Below, piece by piece: positions 12,255 through 24,217 of a stretch of DNA of 64,000 bases; within the stretch, counting starts at the first letter, position 1, and each line of letters starts with the position of its first letter. A program made the position numbers and the translations under genes. The DNA comes from Ectobius pallidus (lineage: Eukaryota > Arthropoda > Insecta > Blattodea > Ectobiidae): assembly GCA_964059195.1 (NCBI GenBank), contig CAXKWD010000007.1, forward strand, positions 152,949,269-153,013,268, written 5' to 3'. Below the pieces are notes generated by a model. It was not told the DNA's origin, searched no databases, and saw only the letters and a program-made list of their open reading frames with translations.

Positions 12255-12640
12255 TTATAGGAGAAAAATTCCTCTGACACTGGAATTTGAACCCAGGGAT
12301 GCATATATATCCATCTTGAATGTTACTGTACAATAACAGTGGAAGCCCAGTCAAAAAAAACACTAATTAGGGTGCCTCATAGTACTGCATATGACATAAC
12401 TTGTCTGTCAGCGAGGTAGACCATTAAGGGCAATCAGTCTTAGAAAAGAGATTCCATCTAGCACTGTGAAGTGAACTCTGGCTTAACTCAGTTGGTAGAG
12501 CAGTGGCACAGATGTCCTGGGTTCAAATCCCAGTCTCAGAGGAATTTTTCTCCTATAATATTCTCATGTAATGTCCAACAGAGACAATAATCTGTGGTTA
12601 ATGAATGCATATATCCATCTTGTGAATTACCGGTAGTGAA
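12255..12640. mobile_element. Two tRNA-like SINE heads facing each other
   Basis: At 12480-12545 (+) there is a tRNA-like head: GGCTTAACTCAGTTGGTAGA resembles D-arm/A-box sequence and GGTTCAAATCCC is a B box. The anticodon stem does not form, so it is not a tRNA gene. An inverted partner lies at 12255-12310, sharing GGAGAAAAATTCCTCTGA and the ATATCCATCTTG motif. Confidence 0.5.
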
Positions 12641-12919
12641 GTAATCACAAGTAATACTGTGGGTATTAGAAATTGTGTCACCAGTACTGAGTTGTGTAAG
12701 TTCTTAAGGCATATTCATGAATTGGCTGTAATAAATAATTAACAAACCATAAAACTTAATTTATGAAGCACACACTTCGATTTATGTGCACTATTTGCAT
12801 TTTCATGATCACATGATATCACAAGCAATGTGATTCGCATGCATAATTATTTACGCCCACCTGAAATAGCTTATTTAATAAAAGCTAATTACTTAATAAG
12901 AAAATCATTTTATCAATAG

Positions 12920-13660
12920 CAGTGGCGGCTTGTAGCTAGAATTAGTGAGGGTGCTGCTCCAGAAAAATTTTAGCCTTTGTTTTAAAAATGTGTAAATGGA
13001 AACATAGATATATAAAGAGAAAATTTATTCAGAAACTTGATGAAATCCTAAAAGAACAAAATCAAAATTGTTTTACTTACTTTAATATAAATCGTTACAG
13101 TTCAAGCTTAATCTAACTCATTTAAAAATGAAATCCATTCTTCTTGTTTTCTAATTTCCATGAAAAGATCAATGAATTTCTCCTTGATCTGCCATGGTTC
13201 AAGTTTTCTGCATAAAAGATCCAAAAAAAAAATGAAACAAATAGAATAGCTGGAAACAAGATAATAATCTAATTCTACACTTTATTACATTCAAGAATAT
13301 GGTACATGGTTTTTAAGCACAACACACGCAGAGCAAAGAAAAAACATTTTAAAAAAACACTAGCTTTCACCAATACGCCATGGTTGGCACTGTGGAAGCG
13401 ACAGTGCTCTCTCTCCCTTGCAGCCTCGGCATGCACCTTCCTATATCCACATGCGCACAACAGTCAAACACCACGTCCATACAAAGATTTCTTTTCTCTT
13501 TTTAATAAGCAGCGGTTGGCTACTGGCATTAAGCTTAAGGATTATATATTGTACAAGGAATTAAAGAAAAAAGGACTCATTATATTAAATGTTATCGATA
13601 ATATCAAGTGGAAATAGGGGGTGCTGCAGTTTCACAATGCCTATACACGAGCCGCCACTG
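12920..13660. mobile_element. 741-bp non-autonomous hAT element
   Basis: Ends CAGTGGCGGCTTGTAG and CACGAGCCGCCACTG are inverted. The 8-bp duplication ATCAATAG flanks it at 12912-12919 and 13661-13668. Internal open frames on both strands have no recognisable transposase motif. Confidence 0.85.
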
Positions 13661-13668
13661 ATCAATAG

Positions 13669-14214
13669 TGACTTGCATCCCTGTTGTTTGTTTTACATGA
13701 GCACATCCAAGATTTTCTTTCGGGAGGCTTATGATAAGTGTAACACAAATATTATCACACACAATTATATTCAATATTCACACATTAAAATAAGATTACT
13801 ATAAAACGATGCTCAAACAAAGTAAGCGGGTTTGTTTGTTGATGTGTACATCACAGTCACATCTTTATCTAACTAAGGTAAAGGCATCAAAGCTGTTAAA
13901 TCATACAGTAAAATTAAGTTGTTTTTTTTTTGCTTTCTAATTATTGGAAAAGCTATAAAGTAAAGTAACAAATAAAGTAAAGTAACAAATAAAGTAAAGT
14001 AAAGTAAGAAAGCATTCCATAGATCCCATAAAATTTGGATGACTATAGGATGTGGAACTTGTCAAAGCATTAAACAGAATTACATTTATAAACTATTAAT
14101 AACATATTATTTATCATAAAATCATCAACAGAGTAGAAGCTGTGTGCATTTAAATATTTCTTAATGAATGATGTCTGATGTCATTTCTTTTGGTTTGTTG
14201 GTAAATTTTTTGGG
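13669..14214. other. No gene; short AAAGTAAC minisatellite
   Basis: A small tandem array of (AATAAAGTAAAGTAAC)-like units lies at about 13958-14005. Nothing else recognised. Confidence 0.5.
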
Positions 14215-14218
14215 AAGA

Positions 14219-14413
14219 AGGTAGAATCGCACTCACCCGAGTTTTCACTCCAACTCCTATAATTGTGAAATATGATTTTTGGTGCAAGGGTATTTTATTT
14301 TATTATGAAATATTATTTTGTTGTTTATAGTTGTGAAAAATTATGTTTGGTGCAAGGGTCTTTTATTATTCAGTGGAAGGAAAATTCGGGTGAGCGCGAT
14401 TCTACTCTTATTC
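14219..14413. mobile_element. Short TIR element
   Basis: GGTAGAATCGCACTCACCCG near 14220 is mirrored by CGGGTGAGCGCGATTCTAC near 14395. The TTTTTGGTGCAAGGGTATTT-like segment occurs twice inside, so the interior is a partial tandem duplication. Confidence 0.55.
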
Positions 14414-14737
14414 CAATTTTTTAATCTCTTTTGGAAGTTTGTCAAAGAATTTAATTCCCTTTTTGATAACAGCTGAGATTTGGCCTGGGAATATATAAAT
14501 TTAATTTCCTTCTAGTGTTGTTATTATGTAGGTCAGAGTTAGTTTTGAAGTTATCTATGTTGTATATTACAAAGTTTGATATTTGCCAAAGATATTCACT
14601 AGCCAAAGGTAGGATTTTTAGCTGCCTGAAAATGGTTCTGCATGACTGTCATCAAGCACCATTTCAATCACTGCTCACTTTGCTGCTATAATCTACCCGA
14701 GGGCAGTACTAAAGGGTTAAATACACTTTCTTGCAGT

Positions 14738-15430
14738 CTACCATATACACCCAAATACTGCCTACCCCTGAATAATACCTGCACTCAAATTTTTCAAAAG
14801 GGAATTAAAAAATGTATATAGGTCTATGTATAAAGTTATTTTGCCAGTTTTATTCTTAATTAAACAGGTATAGTTAACATTACATACCGGTATCATAAAA
14901 GAATTAAATATGATAGGATAAAACGTAATTATAGAAATAACGTGCATGGTAACAGCCAGCCGAAATCTTGCTGTCTTATAGGCACAGCATAAGACTTTTA
15001 ACATCAACTCTCTCCATTCGAGAATCTAGCTCTTCAGCGGGAATCACATGTGATGACATGTGTCCAATCCAAGATCAAAGTCATGTGGAAATTCACCAAA
15101 CTTTACCAAACTTTTCTTAAATTAGTGGTTCTGCTTGTACTGCACTGTTTGCTTGGCGTCTTTAAGCGTAAAGCTTTGTTTCACTGACAGTCATGGTGGA
15201 CCATGTGCATAAGAAAGCATCTTCTTTGTCTCATTTTCCGTTCATTACAGCTTCGCTACTGTTATACCATATTGTGATGCTACTACAAAGCATCATGCTA
15301 TATTGAGCCAATAAGGTACAAAATGTTGAAATTCAGATGAGAGGAGTCCAGTATTCAAATAATACCCACACACCAGTTTTTCATTTGAGATTTTTGAAAA
15401 AAGTGTGCGGCTAGTATTCGAGTATATATG
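14738..15430. mobile_element. Degenerate TIR element
   Basis: ACCATATACACCCAAATACT at the left mirrors the right end AGTATTCGAGTATATATGGT with a few mismatches. No transposase frame. It ends just before the coding exon at 15502. Confidence 0.4.
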
Positions 15431-15622
15431 GTATATTTAAGAGAGTGATAAAATGAATAAAGGAAAAATAAGTTATTTTTCTAATAATCTCTTTGTTCCA
15501 GATTGAAAGGCAACACACACAGCATATCCCTGCTAAATTTCCTAGAGCTTTTTCAAACCACGGACATCATAATCATAAATTGTGAATAGGTCCTACGAGC
15601 TACTACTACCAGAGTACCAAAG

Positions 15623-16978
15623 ATGACTCCAGATCCAACCAAAAGCATACATAATGGCATTGGAGGGACGCCAAACATCTTCGAATCTCACATGGAACCT
15701 ACTTCATACAAAAGTTCAAGAACTAATAAAGAACATGAAAGAGAAACAAATCCTACAGACCCCAATATTTCCAAAAGAGAACTTGTTGAAGAAATTATGA
15801 AGCTTCTGCCAGATCATCCCAGAAAAGGAGAAGTGGAGAAGCTAGTAAGAGCTTTGCCAGAGTACATGCAAACGTTAATTGTGGGTCTAAGTGCTTGTGG
15901 TGACTCGAGAGTACCCATAGAGCAAAAGCCACAGTGGTACGATGAAGGCAAGTTCTACAAAGGCCAGAAGGTAGCCATGAAATACTTATATGGTATGGCT
16001 TATTCGGTGCTGCTTGCTACGTTCCTGATATACAACCTTCCAGAGGCTCTGGCTTCCCTCATCTTCACAGGAAGATCTGATACGCCTTTCAAAGCCTTTA
16101 AACGATATTTGTCCACTATATCAAAGGCAAAGTCTTGGTACACAGATGATATCTGGGACCCAAAAACAGAAGGTCACAAAAATCTCAGGTTTGCTAGGTC
16201 GATGCACGAGCAAGTTCGGAGCAGAATGCAATCAACAGAGAAAAAACAGCTTGAAAAGAAAACAAGTTTACAAAGCACATGGAAAAGTATATGGAGTCCA
16301 CTATATCTAGAGTTACGTGAAGATTTCAAAGCAACATGTCGTGTCCCCGACGTAACAATGGAGGACGTGTATGAATTCAGTGAGAACAGAGTTCCTGTAA
16401 ACCAAACAGAAATGGCAATACTCCAGTTTAGCTTTATAGGTTTCTTCAGCCTTTACCCCAGCTGGTTTGGTGCTCGCAACATAACAGAAGAGGAGCTCGA
16501 TTGCCTGCTTCACATGTGGGCCACTCTAGGACATATGTTGGGGATAGAAGACAGGTACAATTTCTGTCTTGGTAGTGTTAACACAGTCAAGCAAAGGTCT
16601 TCTGACATCCTCGAGTTTGGAGTGAAGCCAAGTTTTCATTACGTGTCCCCAGAATGGGAGCATATGATGCGCTGCATGATTGAGGGGATCAGCTATTATG
16701 CAAAGGGATTGACCTTTGAACCCTTGCTCTTGATTTTATGTGATATTCTCGAGCTCGACATGCCTAGGCTGAGAGCATCTTTAACATTCAGACAGAGGAT
16801 TTCATACTACGTTATCTACATTTTTAACTGGGCAATGAACCATTCCCAGAGGGTTTTAAGGTATTTCAACAGACAAGTCAGTAGGAGCCTTAAGAGAGCT
16901 AATAATCCATCACCAGAGTGGATCAGGAAACTGCAATCCAAGAAATATCCATTTCAGCAGATCGATGAACAGTCGTGA
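15623..16978 (+). CDS. MpaB/Lcp-type (DUF2236) oxygenase-like protein, copy 1
   Basis: A single 451-codon exon. Residues 1-88 form a hydrophilic extension absent from the other copies. Residues 121-140 are a hydrophobic membrane segment. The catalytic-domain block follows: R161 and T165 (KRYLST), then H195 in ARSMHEQVR, 30 residues after the Thr. The second half carries HMWATLGHMLGIEDRYNFC and ends with the family motif WIRKLQSKKYPF. In bacterial Lcp the matching Arg, Thr and His lie at the heme; MpaB is an ER-anchored relative. STWKSIWSP has a four-residue insertion versus STWSP in its paralogues. A splice acceptor TTGTTCCAG ends at 15501, an in-frame TAG lies upstream of the ATG and no upstream ATG occurs in the exon, so the start is well supported. 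Most divergent copy. Family call good; biochemical activity inferred. Confidence 0.85.
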   Translation: MTPDPTKSIHNGIGGTPNIFESHMEPTSYKSSRTNKEHERETNPTDPNISKRELVEEIMKLLPDHPRKGEVEKLVRALPEYMQTLIVGLSACGDSRVPIEQKPQWYDEGKFYKGQKVAMKYLYGMAYSVLLATFLIYNLPEALASLIFTGRSDTPFKAFKRYLSTISKAKSWYTDDIWDPKTEGHKNLRFARSMHEQVRSRMQSTEKKQLEKKTSLQSTWKSIWSPLYLELREDFKATCRVPDVTMEDVYEFSENRVPVNQTEMAILQFSFIGFFSLYPSWFGARNITEEELDCLLHMWATLGHMLGIEDRYNFCLGSVNTVKQRSSDILEFGVKPSFHYVSPEWEHMMRCMIEGISYYAKGLTFEPLLLILCDILELDMPRLRASLTFRQRISYYVIYIFNWAMNHSQRVLRYFNRQVSRSLKRANNPSPEWIRKLQSKKYPFQQIDEQS

Positions 16979-17221
16979 ATACAAGACGAGAACTTAGCAC
17001 TAAGCTTCACTGTGAGCAAGCTCCTTCAAGTAAAATGCAATTTGTGGTATTTTGGCTTTCATCAAGCAAGCAGTTGGTGCCTGGTGCTCTGCTACTAGCA
17101 AATACACCGATGAACTGCAGCACCAGTTACTGTAAATACATATAACGAGGTGTAATTTCTATGCCCCAGATTTTTAGGTTTTATAAACCCCTGTTTTAGT
17201 TTTTTAAACGTATTAAAATAG

Positions 17222-17784
17222 GGGACTTGAGGCTTTCCCAGCATAGGTTACTAATGATGGTCTCTTGGGATTCCAACCAAGTGAAAATATTAGTGTAGTC
17301 TGAGCTTTCGGCTGCTACAAGCTCTGCAGCCATCTTCTGGGAGAGACGTGAGCTAGGAAAGGTGGTGGAACTATTATATCTCGAAATTGAGTCTGTGGAG
17401 GGCAGCCAATCAGAAGGCAGGAAAACTTGTGGAGAAATACCGGTAGCCTATTGGTTGGAGCAAATTGGTCCTGGACTGTTTACCCTTGATCCTCACCTCT
17501 TGGATGTTGATGTGGTGGTCATTTTCATACATATGTTGGGCCAATGCAGACTTATCCAGGTAACCCAGTCAGATGCAGCGCTTGTGTTCGCTGCATCTGG
17601 CCTCGATGGTACGGTCTGTTTGCCCAATGTACACAGCTCCACATTGGCAAGGAATTTCATAGATCAAGATATAAGAGCTCCACCACCTTCCCTAGCTCAC
17701 ATCTCTCCCAGAAGATGGCTGCAGAGCTTGTAGCAGCCGAAAGCTCGGACTATATTAATATTTTCACCTGGTTGGAATCATTAA
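17222..17784 (-). mobile_element. Penelope-like element fragment with GIY-YIG remnant
   Basis: The minus strand near 17660-17480 reads IPCQCGAVYIGQTDRTIEAR, the GIY-YIG core of Penelope-like elements, with a stop soon after. Outer segments at about 17268-17382 and 17655-17780 are inverted copies (GCTGCTACAAGCTCTGCAGC). The 11-mer TATTAAAATAG flanks it at 17211-17221 and 17785-17795 as a target duplication. Confidence 0.75.
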
Positions 17785-17795
17785 TATTAAAATAG

Positions 17796-19381
17796 TTTTA
17801 TTTTATTTTATTTTATTTTTTTACCATTCTCGGTCAATTATTTTAGTTTCACTTTTATAATTATAATAAATTCATTGAAAAATATATTAATTCATTTTAT
17901 TTTTACTTAAATTTCCCTAGATCTAAAAACTATAGGAATACTTTTTACTTAATTTTAGAATTACCCCTGTCATTTCCAACTCCACCTCAAACTCAACAAG
18001 AATATTTTTCAATTAATCAACTAACATTTAGAATACTTGAGCAAACACTGTGAATAAACTGCAAGTGTAAGCTTCTTAAGCACTACTTTAGTTGGGCCGG
18101 TACGCACCGGTACCGGTATAAAATTATTTTCCTTCTACCATACCGGGAAAAAGATGTGCTCCGGTACGTCGTACTGGCAGTACAGGAACGATATTGTCCT
18201 AAAATACTTATTAAATGTCCAATTCAATAAGAGAGTGTATTTGTTAATAATGACAAACACTATTAAATTCGCAATAGATATGCGTTCTAATCTTCACCTT
18301 CGTGCGCATTTCTACAATAATTACTTTCTCTTTAGATTACATGTTGGCTATCCTGATAAGGTGCTCGTTTTTTTAAAACTCTTTTGTATGAGGCGATATT
18401 GAAAATTTTGAAGTAAGGTGAGTACCCCCATAAAATATTTTCCAACTAAAGCACTGTTCTTAAGAATGTCTTTAACTTGCTTTGAAAGAAACCGGGGATT
18501 TCGGTTCACTTACGAATTGCTTTACCAGGACAATGGGGTTACAAAATGACAAAATGCAATGCTATATTTTATCTTACAAAATAATGTACTGTCAACAATG
18601 AGCAACATGCAAAATGTAGGCAGATATTTAAAAATAAATTTTTAGTAGAACTATAATAATTAGATTAAATTGTTATAATTATTATTTTATTATATTTTAA
18701 TTGAAAAGCAGTTAGCAATTTTTAGTTTCTAATGTCTTATTAATTTCAGCCATTTTTAGGTTTTATAAGATCGGACTATGTGATTGCCATGACAATGAAA
18801 CGTTTAATTATGTTAAAATATCACAGTTAACTAGCAAGGAACAAAATAGTTTAAAACCTACCTATGATAAAATTTTCTTTAGAAGAATATTAAAAAGTTG
18901 CAGTAAAAGAAAAAAGGGGATTATAGGCACAGTGGAGAGAAAAAAGGGATAAAGGCCCTAAAAAGAGGAAGAAGGGGCTAGAAAATTGCCTGCATTCTTA
19001 AAAAAAAAATAACACTATGGTTTCTTTCACTGGATTTCTAATCTTCCCTGCAAAATAGAAGTGTGCATCTAACAATCCAAACCTTGCTCATAACTCATGT
19101 TGTTATGCTTTATTACTGTCTCTTCTTTCAGAAACATGTTTTCGTTTTGTTCATTGAGCAATAATATTTTTTAACAATGTAAGAAATTTAATTAAATATA
19201 TTATTTACAATAATTTGCATATATAAAATATGGCTGGCAGCACTGCTTACTTCTGCAGCCATCCTACTGATATTGCCCTTCCAGCCCGTAGCCAGAGGAG
19301 AACCAGGTCGAGCCTCGAGTTACACATGTACAGGTAGGCTACTGATGTAAATTTGTCTGTACATATACTTTAGAAACAATG
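17796..19381. other. No gene recognised
   Basis: AT-rich. GGTACCGGTAC-type short palindromes lie at 18098-18180, but no bounded element or coding region was supported. Confidence 0.4.
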
Positions 19382-19389
19382 TTTCCAGC

Positions 19390-19569
19390 CAGTGGCGGAC
19401 GCAGAAATTTTTTTCGGGGGGGGGGATTTGAATAGGTAGAAAGAATACTAAAAAAATTAATCAACTTACATGTACAATTAGTTCATAAAACTGGCCACTT
19501 GGAGTACTTTTTTCAAATTTCGGGGGGGGGGGGATGTAACCCCCCTATCCCCCCCTGCGTCCGCCACTG
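19390..19569. mobile_element. 180-bp hAT MITE
   Basis: Ends CAGTGGCGGACGCAG and CTGCGTCCGCCACTG are perfect inverted repeats. The 8-bp duplication TTTCCAGC is at 19382-19389 and 19570-19577. Poly-G and poly-C runs lie subterminally. Confidence 0.9.
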
Positions 19570-19960
19570 TTTCCAGCATCTAAACTTAATTGACAAATGA
19601 GCTTGAAACACAATCCAGAGTAAACTCTTGGTTATCCACAGGCGGATTATCCGCTTGTCTTCTTTTCCTTTTTTAGGTATAGTTTTAGAGAAGAGAGCTA
19701 TTTTAACATAAAAAAAAGGTTGAAAGAATTTTTTGTGAAACCATTAAACTTGTAAGAACAGAAACTTTAATATATTAAGTCTTATTGCATGTGTAAGCTC
19801 CCTACTTTATATGAGGAGCATCATTCAAATCATATTTTCTACATTTTCATGCAGAATTCAGATTGATCTGAATACGCTTACCTTATTGAAATTGTCATGA
19901 AAACAGGAATTCAGATTGGTCTGAGTCTCAAGGTCAACCCCCCTTAAAAGTAGGATCGGG

Positions 19961-20656
19961 CAGGGCCGTGGAAAGAAAGCAAGGGCCCCCAGGGGCAAAT
20001 TTTCCCGGGCCCCCGTCAAATATTAAATAAACTACACAACTCGCCCTTTATAATGTATGCAACAAAAAGATTATGTAAAGATATAACACAATTAGTAAGT
20101 GCCAGAATGGTACTGGTATTTTATGAGATTTTCAGGTAGACAGGACTGTCTGACTGTCTGTCTGTGTGTCTGTAAGCGCGATAACTCAAAATACGCTTTA
20201 TCAGATTTACATAAAACTTGGTATACAATTTATAACGCCCATGGAACGAAGCCTATTGATAATGGACCAAATCGGTTAACTGATGCCGGGCACCAAAACG
20301 GAAAAATACTTTAAAATGTCCTAATTAGGAACAATTTTATCTGTATGTACCAGTTTAATCTTTTAAAAATTATGATTTTAAATGCCGAACGTTAGTGAGG
20401 CCTATTGTTGAGTCCAAAAGGATTTCTGCTTCTACTTTTCAAAAATAGCAATTTTCCAAGAATAATCTGTTTCAGATTAACTGGTAAATTCCCTATCACC
20501 GTTATACGGCAGGACAATGCAGATAAATAAACACGTAAAACATAACTTAAGCTGTTTATTGACTTATAACCAATTTTATTTTAGAGTAAATATAGAAAGT
20601 AAAAAATAAAACCTGGTCAACCGGGCCCCGGCTGCCCCTCCCTCTCATCGGCCCTG
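19961..20656. mobile_element. 696-bp hAT-type element
   Basis: It starts CAGGGCCGTGG and ends CATCGGCCCTG. Flanking octamers GGATCGGG (19953-19960) and GGATTGGG (20657-20664) match at 7 of 8 positions. An unrelated repeat occupies 20100-20340 inside it. Confidence 0.75.
20100..20340 (+). repeat. Interspersed repeat, family E (nested)
   Basis: Carries GATAACTCAAAATACGCTTT, AAAACTTGGTATACA and GGACCAAATCGGTTAACTG, shared with 35015-35275 and 40595-40935. A CTGTCTGTCTG run precedes it. No coding frame is conserved among the copies. Confidence 0.65.
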
Positions 20657-20664
20657 GGATTGGG

Positions 20665-21360
20665 TCAGACTGAGATCGTATGCAAATGCCATAAAAACCT
20701 AGTAATTATGTCCAAAAAAACGAAACTTTACAGGAAAAGAAATACAGATTACTCCTAAACTTGACATGTTTTCACAGAGCAAATAAACATAAAGTTATTA
20801 TGCTTGAGGCGTACTTCTAGAAAGTGGCAAAAATGAAATCGTTTCTCAAATGTGTTCTACAAATTGAAGGAAAATGTGTTGTACATAATATGTTTTGATC
20901 TGGCAATCACCGTAAAGTACCTATTCAAAAATCTTTAATGAGACAAATACATAAAAATCAATCGTTATTGTTATTATTAAAGAAAAATATTACTTCTTTG
21001 TACAAGATTAGCATTTATAACTTACATTAAACAATAATTTCTTGCTCCATATTGGAAGCAATCTTCTATTGTAACTTACACGGAAAATACTTTATATTCA
21101 GTATTTAATATGCACCATTGTCGATAAATGAGCTCAGGATTGACAGAATAACCAACAGAAGAAAGAAAGAAACTAATAACAATAATATCATTACACCAAC
21201 ACCATAGCACGAATATTAGACATAATATGATTTGAAACAGACACTATAAAGGCCTGAATACGATTTGAAATGACAGCTGTTTTACAGCAGTCATTTACAC
21301 TGTCAATAAATATGATATGAAACAGACTGACTTCATAGCATGGAAGAACGTATCTTAAAC
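20665..21360. other. No gene recognised
   Basis: AT-rich, no supported feature. Confidence 0.4.
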
Positions 21361-21364
21361 TATC

Positions 21365-21857
21365 GTATTTTTCGGATCATAAGACACACTTTTTTACCTT
21401 GAAAACAGTGTCTTGTAAGTTGGGTGCACCTAATGGTCTGGAATAAACTAAAAAAATTACGGTCAACATCGCCAGTACTATCATGATCATTAAGAAGGTT
21501 TTGTAACGATATGTTAGCTGCAAATTGTGGCACAGACTGTACATCAGTGCACTTGTCACAGTCATAAATGAGGGTAGCAGGAAGTCAGGTACACCACATG
21601 AAAAGAAAGGAATGTTGGACTTTTCATACAAAAGGAGTTGTCTCCGTAGGGTGGTCTAAATGAAGGCAATGACGTCTAAAAAGCCTGACATTGAGCACTG
21701 AAAGCGATTTGCACTGTTTCAATTGTAGAAAGTCATATTTGTGTATGCAATTAAGAATAGAACAAGTTCATTTAAAATTACATTTTTCCCTTAAATTTTC
21801 ATCTAAAAATCAAGGTGCATCTTATGCTTCAGAGAGTCTTATAGTCCGAAAAATATG
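21365..21857. mobile_element. TIR element, GTATTTTTCGGA family
   Basis: The left end CGTATTTTTCGGATCATAAG is mirrored by CTTATAGTCCGAAAAATA at the right. Much of the interior (TTCATACAAAAGGAGTTGTC, CATTGAGCACTGAAAGCGAT) recurs at 61640-62027. No transposase frame. Confidence 0.6.
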
Positions 21858-21905
21858 GTACAGGTATAAAATTTTAAAAAGTTTATACAGGGAAGTTAAT
21901 ATTAC

Positions 21906-22074
21906 GAAAAATAATATTGAGATAGATCCATACACTGCTTCCCTAATTTTAATTACTAACCTGAACCCAGGTTTCGGTGAGCCTTCCCACCATGTTCACC
22001 AGTTATACTCCAGATGGAGGTTAGTAATTAAAATTAGGGAAGCAGTGTATGGATCTATCTCAATATTATTTTTC
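21906..22074. repeat. Perfect hairpin, 57-bp arms
   Basis: Arms 21906-21962 and 22018-22074 are reverse complements with no mismatch that I can see (core GATAGATCCATACACTGC). The loop is 55 bases. Possibly a small MITE; no target duplication identified. Confidence 0.85.
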
Positions 22075-22406
22075 ATGGTACAGGTATTTGAAAATGTATC
22101 GAACTCAATTTTGTCCGCTGGTGGAGGTTTGAAATGATGCTCATATAAAAATTGTTCAAAAGCATTTTTGTGTTGATTTTTGTACATACTTTTTCAGTAA
22201 ATTTGCTGATTATAGCAGATAATTATCTGCAGTTTTCGATTATCCATGTATTTTACTACCCCCAATCACTGTGGATAGTAGGCCTACTACTGTATAGAAA
22301 TATTAGGGGAAAATCAGAAAATCAAATTAGAAATCAGGGACAAAGCCTTCATTAAGGCTGTAAGGCTCATCCTACCCAAATATTTCCAGTTTACTTTTAT
22401 TATTAC

Positions 22407-23042
22407 TAGACCTGGGATTTTAAGGCAAATGCCTATTTTGTTCCTTATGAAATAACATGAAAATTTTTAAATATATGGACGTTTCATGAAAAATCAACTA
22501 CATTAATTATAAAGTTTTATAGTGCCCTAAAATTCCTATTTGGACCTTTAGAGCCTATTTTACTATTTTAGTGCCTGAAGTGCCTATTTTGTAGATTTAA
22601 AATAAAATTCGACTTCTGTAATTTTTACAATCTTATAATGGACATCCTTCAATGAAAAGCAGAACAGCAGAGGTTTCACAGAAACTTGATTATTCAAAAC
22701 AGTTGTCGCTAAAGGAATGCTGACTGACTGGGAGGGGGAGGATTAAGAAGGAAGGACTACTGTGTCAAGTCACCAGTGTTGAAGTGAATATAGTTCGTGA
22801 TGCCTAATTTTGCAGTTAATTCTGTTAAGGATAGGTATACCACGTTTCTTGCAGTTTAAAAAAGAACATGTTACAGTTTATGTGTATATTGTAATATTTT
22901 AAAGTCTATTTACTATCTATTTACACATTTTTAAAGCCTATTTTAAGTGCCTATTTTCTCTTTTAAAAGTCTATTTACTTGTTTTAAAAGCCTATTTTAG
23001 GTGCCTAAAACTATTTTTTTAGAGCCTAAAATCCCAGGTCTA
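22407..23042. mobile_element. 636-bp hAT-type element, TAGACYTSGG family
   Basis: The ends TAGACCTGGGATTTTA and TAAAATCCCAGGTCTA are inverted. The octamer ATTATTAC flanks it at 22399-22406 and 23043-23050. The subterminal regions repeat GCCTATTTTAGGTGCCTAAA-like motifs many times. Same family as 35981-37432. Confidence 0.85.
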
Positions 23043-23050
23043 ATTATTAC

Positions 23051-23534
23051 ATTTACATTGATAGATTTAGAATATTTTCTGTTTGAACTTGTGCACCGCA
23101 TTAGTGATATTCTGTTATGGCAGTGACAGCCAATAGCTGTTCAATCCATCTCGGCTCCAGAAACACGAGCAGTCAGAACTTAGACTCGAGAGGAGTGATG
23201 GGCGTATTATCGGCGCATTGGATTGACGGACTCACAAAAGCATAAATGTGTACTGTATTTTGATTCTTTCAAATGTGAAAAACATTATTAATTAATTGAT
23301 TGGTAATTGTGATTAAGTGCTAAAATGTCCTTGAAGTGTGAGAAGCATTGTCCCTTTCCTGACCTTGTATGGGCCATTAACCAGAAAGAGTTAATGAATA
23401 ATGCCATGCCTTTGTCAAGTTAATGACTAGAATAAGCTTGTTTCCAGAATGTACTAAATCCCCTATTGAAAAGGTTTTTATAATATTTTGTTATTATTCT
23501 CCTTGCGTAGAGAATTATGAAAAGTTTATGAATA
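23051..23534. other. No gene recognised
   Basis: No supported feature. Confidence 0.4.
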
Positions 23535-23536
23535 TA

Positions 23537-24215
23537 TGAGGTGCGTCCATAAAGTAGCCTAAGTTTCCCTGGGGCCGTTTACAGAAACAAAACTCAATTT
23601 CAAGGAAATATTGCAACAGACACAGCCAGTGTTCAGCTATTTTTCAACATATTCACCACTGGAACTGAAACATTTTTCATATCGTGGAACCAACTTTTGA
23701 ACACCTGTGTCATAGAAGAGTGCTGCCTGGGATTTGAACCACTGTGTGACAAACATATCCACCTCTCTGTCATTCTCTGTCAAACCCTCTCATTTCTTTA
23801 GGTAGGAAAAGATGGAAATCACTGGGAGCGAGGTCCGGGCTGTAGGGTAGATGTTAAAACTCCTCCTAGCAAGTCTCCTGCAGAAGTTCAGCTGGGAGGC
23901 GTTTAAACATTCACCCTAAAGCCCAGACCTCGCTCCCAGTGACTTCCATCTTTTCCTACACCTCACAAAATGACAAAGAATGACAGAGAGGCGAAGGTGG
24001 TTGTCACATGGTGGTTCAAATCCCAGGTGGCACACTTCTACGACACAGGTATTCATAAGTTGGTGCTGTGGTAAGACAATTGTTTAAATTCCAGTGGCAG
24101 ATATGTTGCTGAATAGCTGAACACTGGCTTTGTCTGTTGCAATAAATATTTCCTTGAAATTGTGTTTTGTTTCTACAAACAGCCCCAGGGAAACTTACTT
24201 TGTGGACGGCCCTTG
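23537..24215. mobile_element. Mariner-type MITE, TGAGGTGCGTCC family
   Basis: Long inverted ends begin GAGGTGCGTCCATAAAGTA at the left and mirror CTTACTTTGTGGACGGCC at the right, extending about 100 bases. TA flanks at 23535-23536 and 24216-24217. The two halves are themselves partly inverted around 23880. No intact transposase. Confidence 0.75.
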
Positions 24216-24217
24216 TA

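Noticed and set aside
12478..12545. Possible tRNA gene
   Set aside because: D-arm-like and T-arm/B-box sequences are present, but no anticodon stem forms and the repeat context (inverted partner at 12255) fits a SINE head.
13306..13617. 103-codon frame within the 12920 hAT element
   Set aside because: No transposase motif, and frames occur on both strands over the same bases. The element is non-autonomous.
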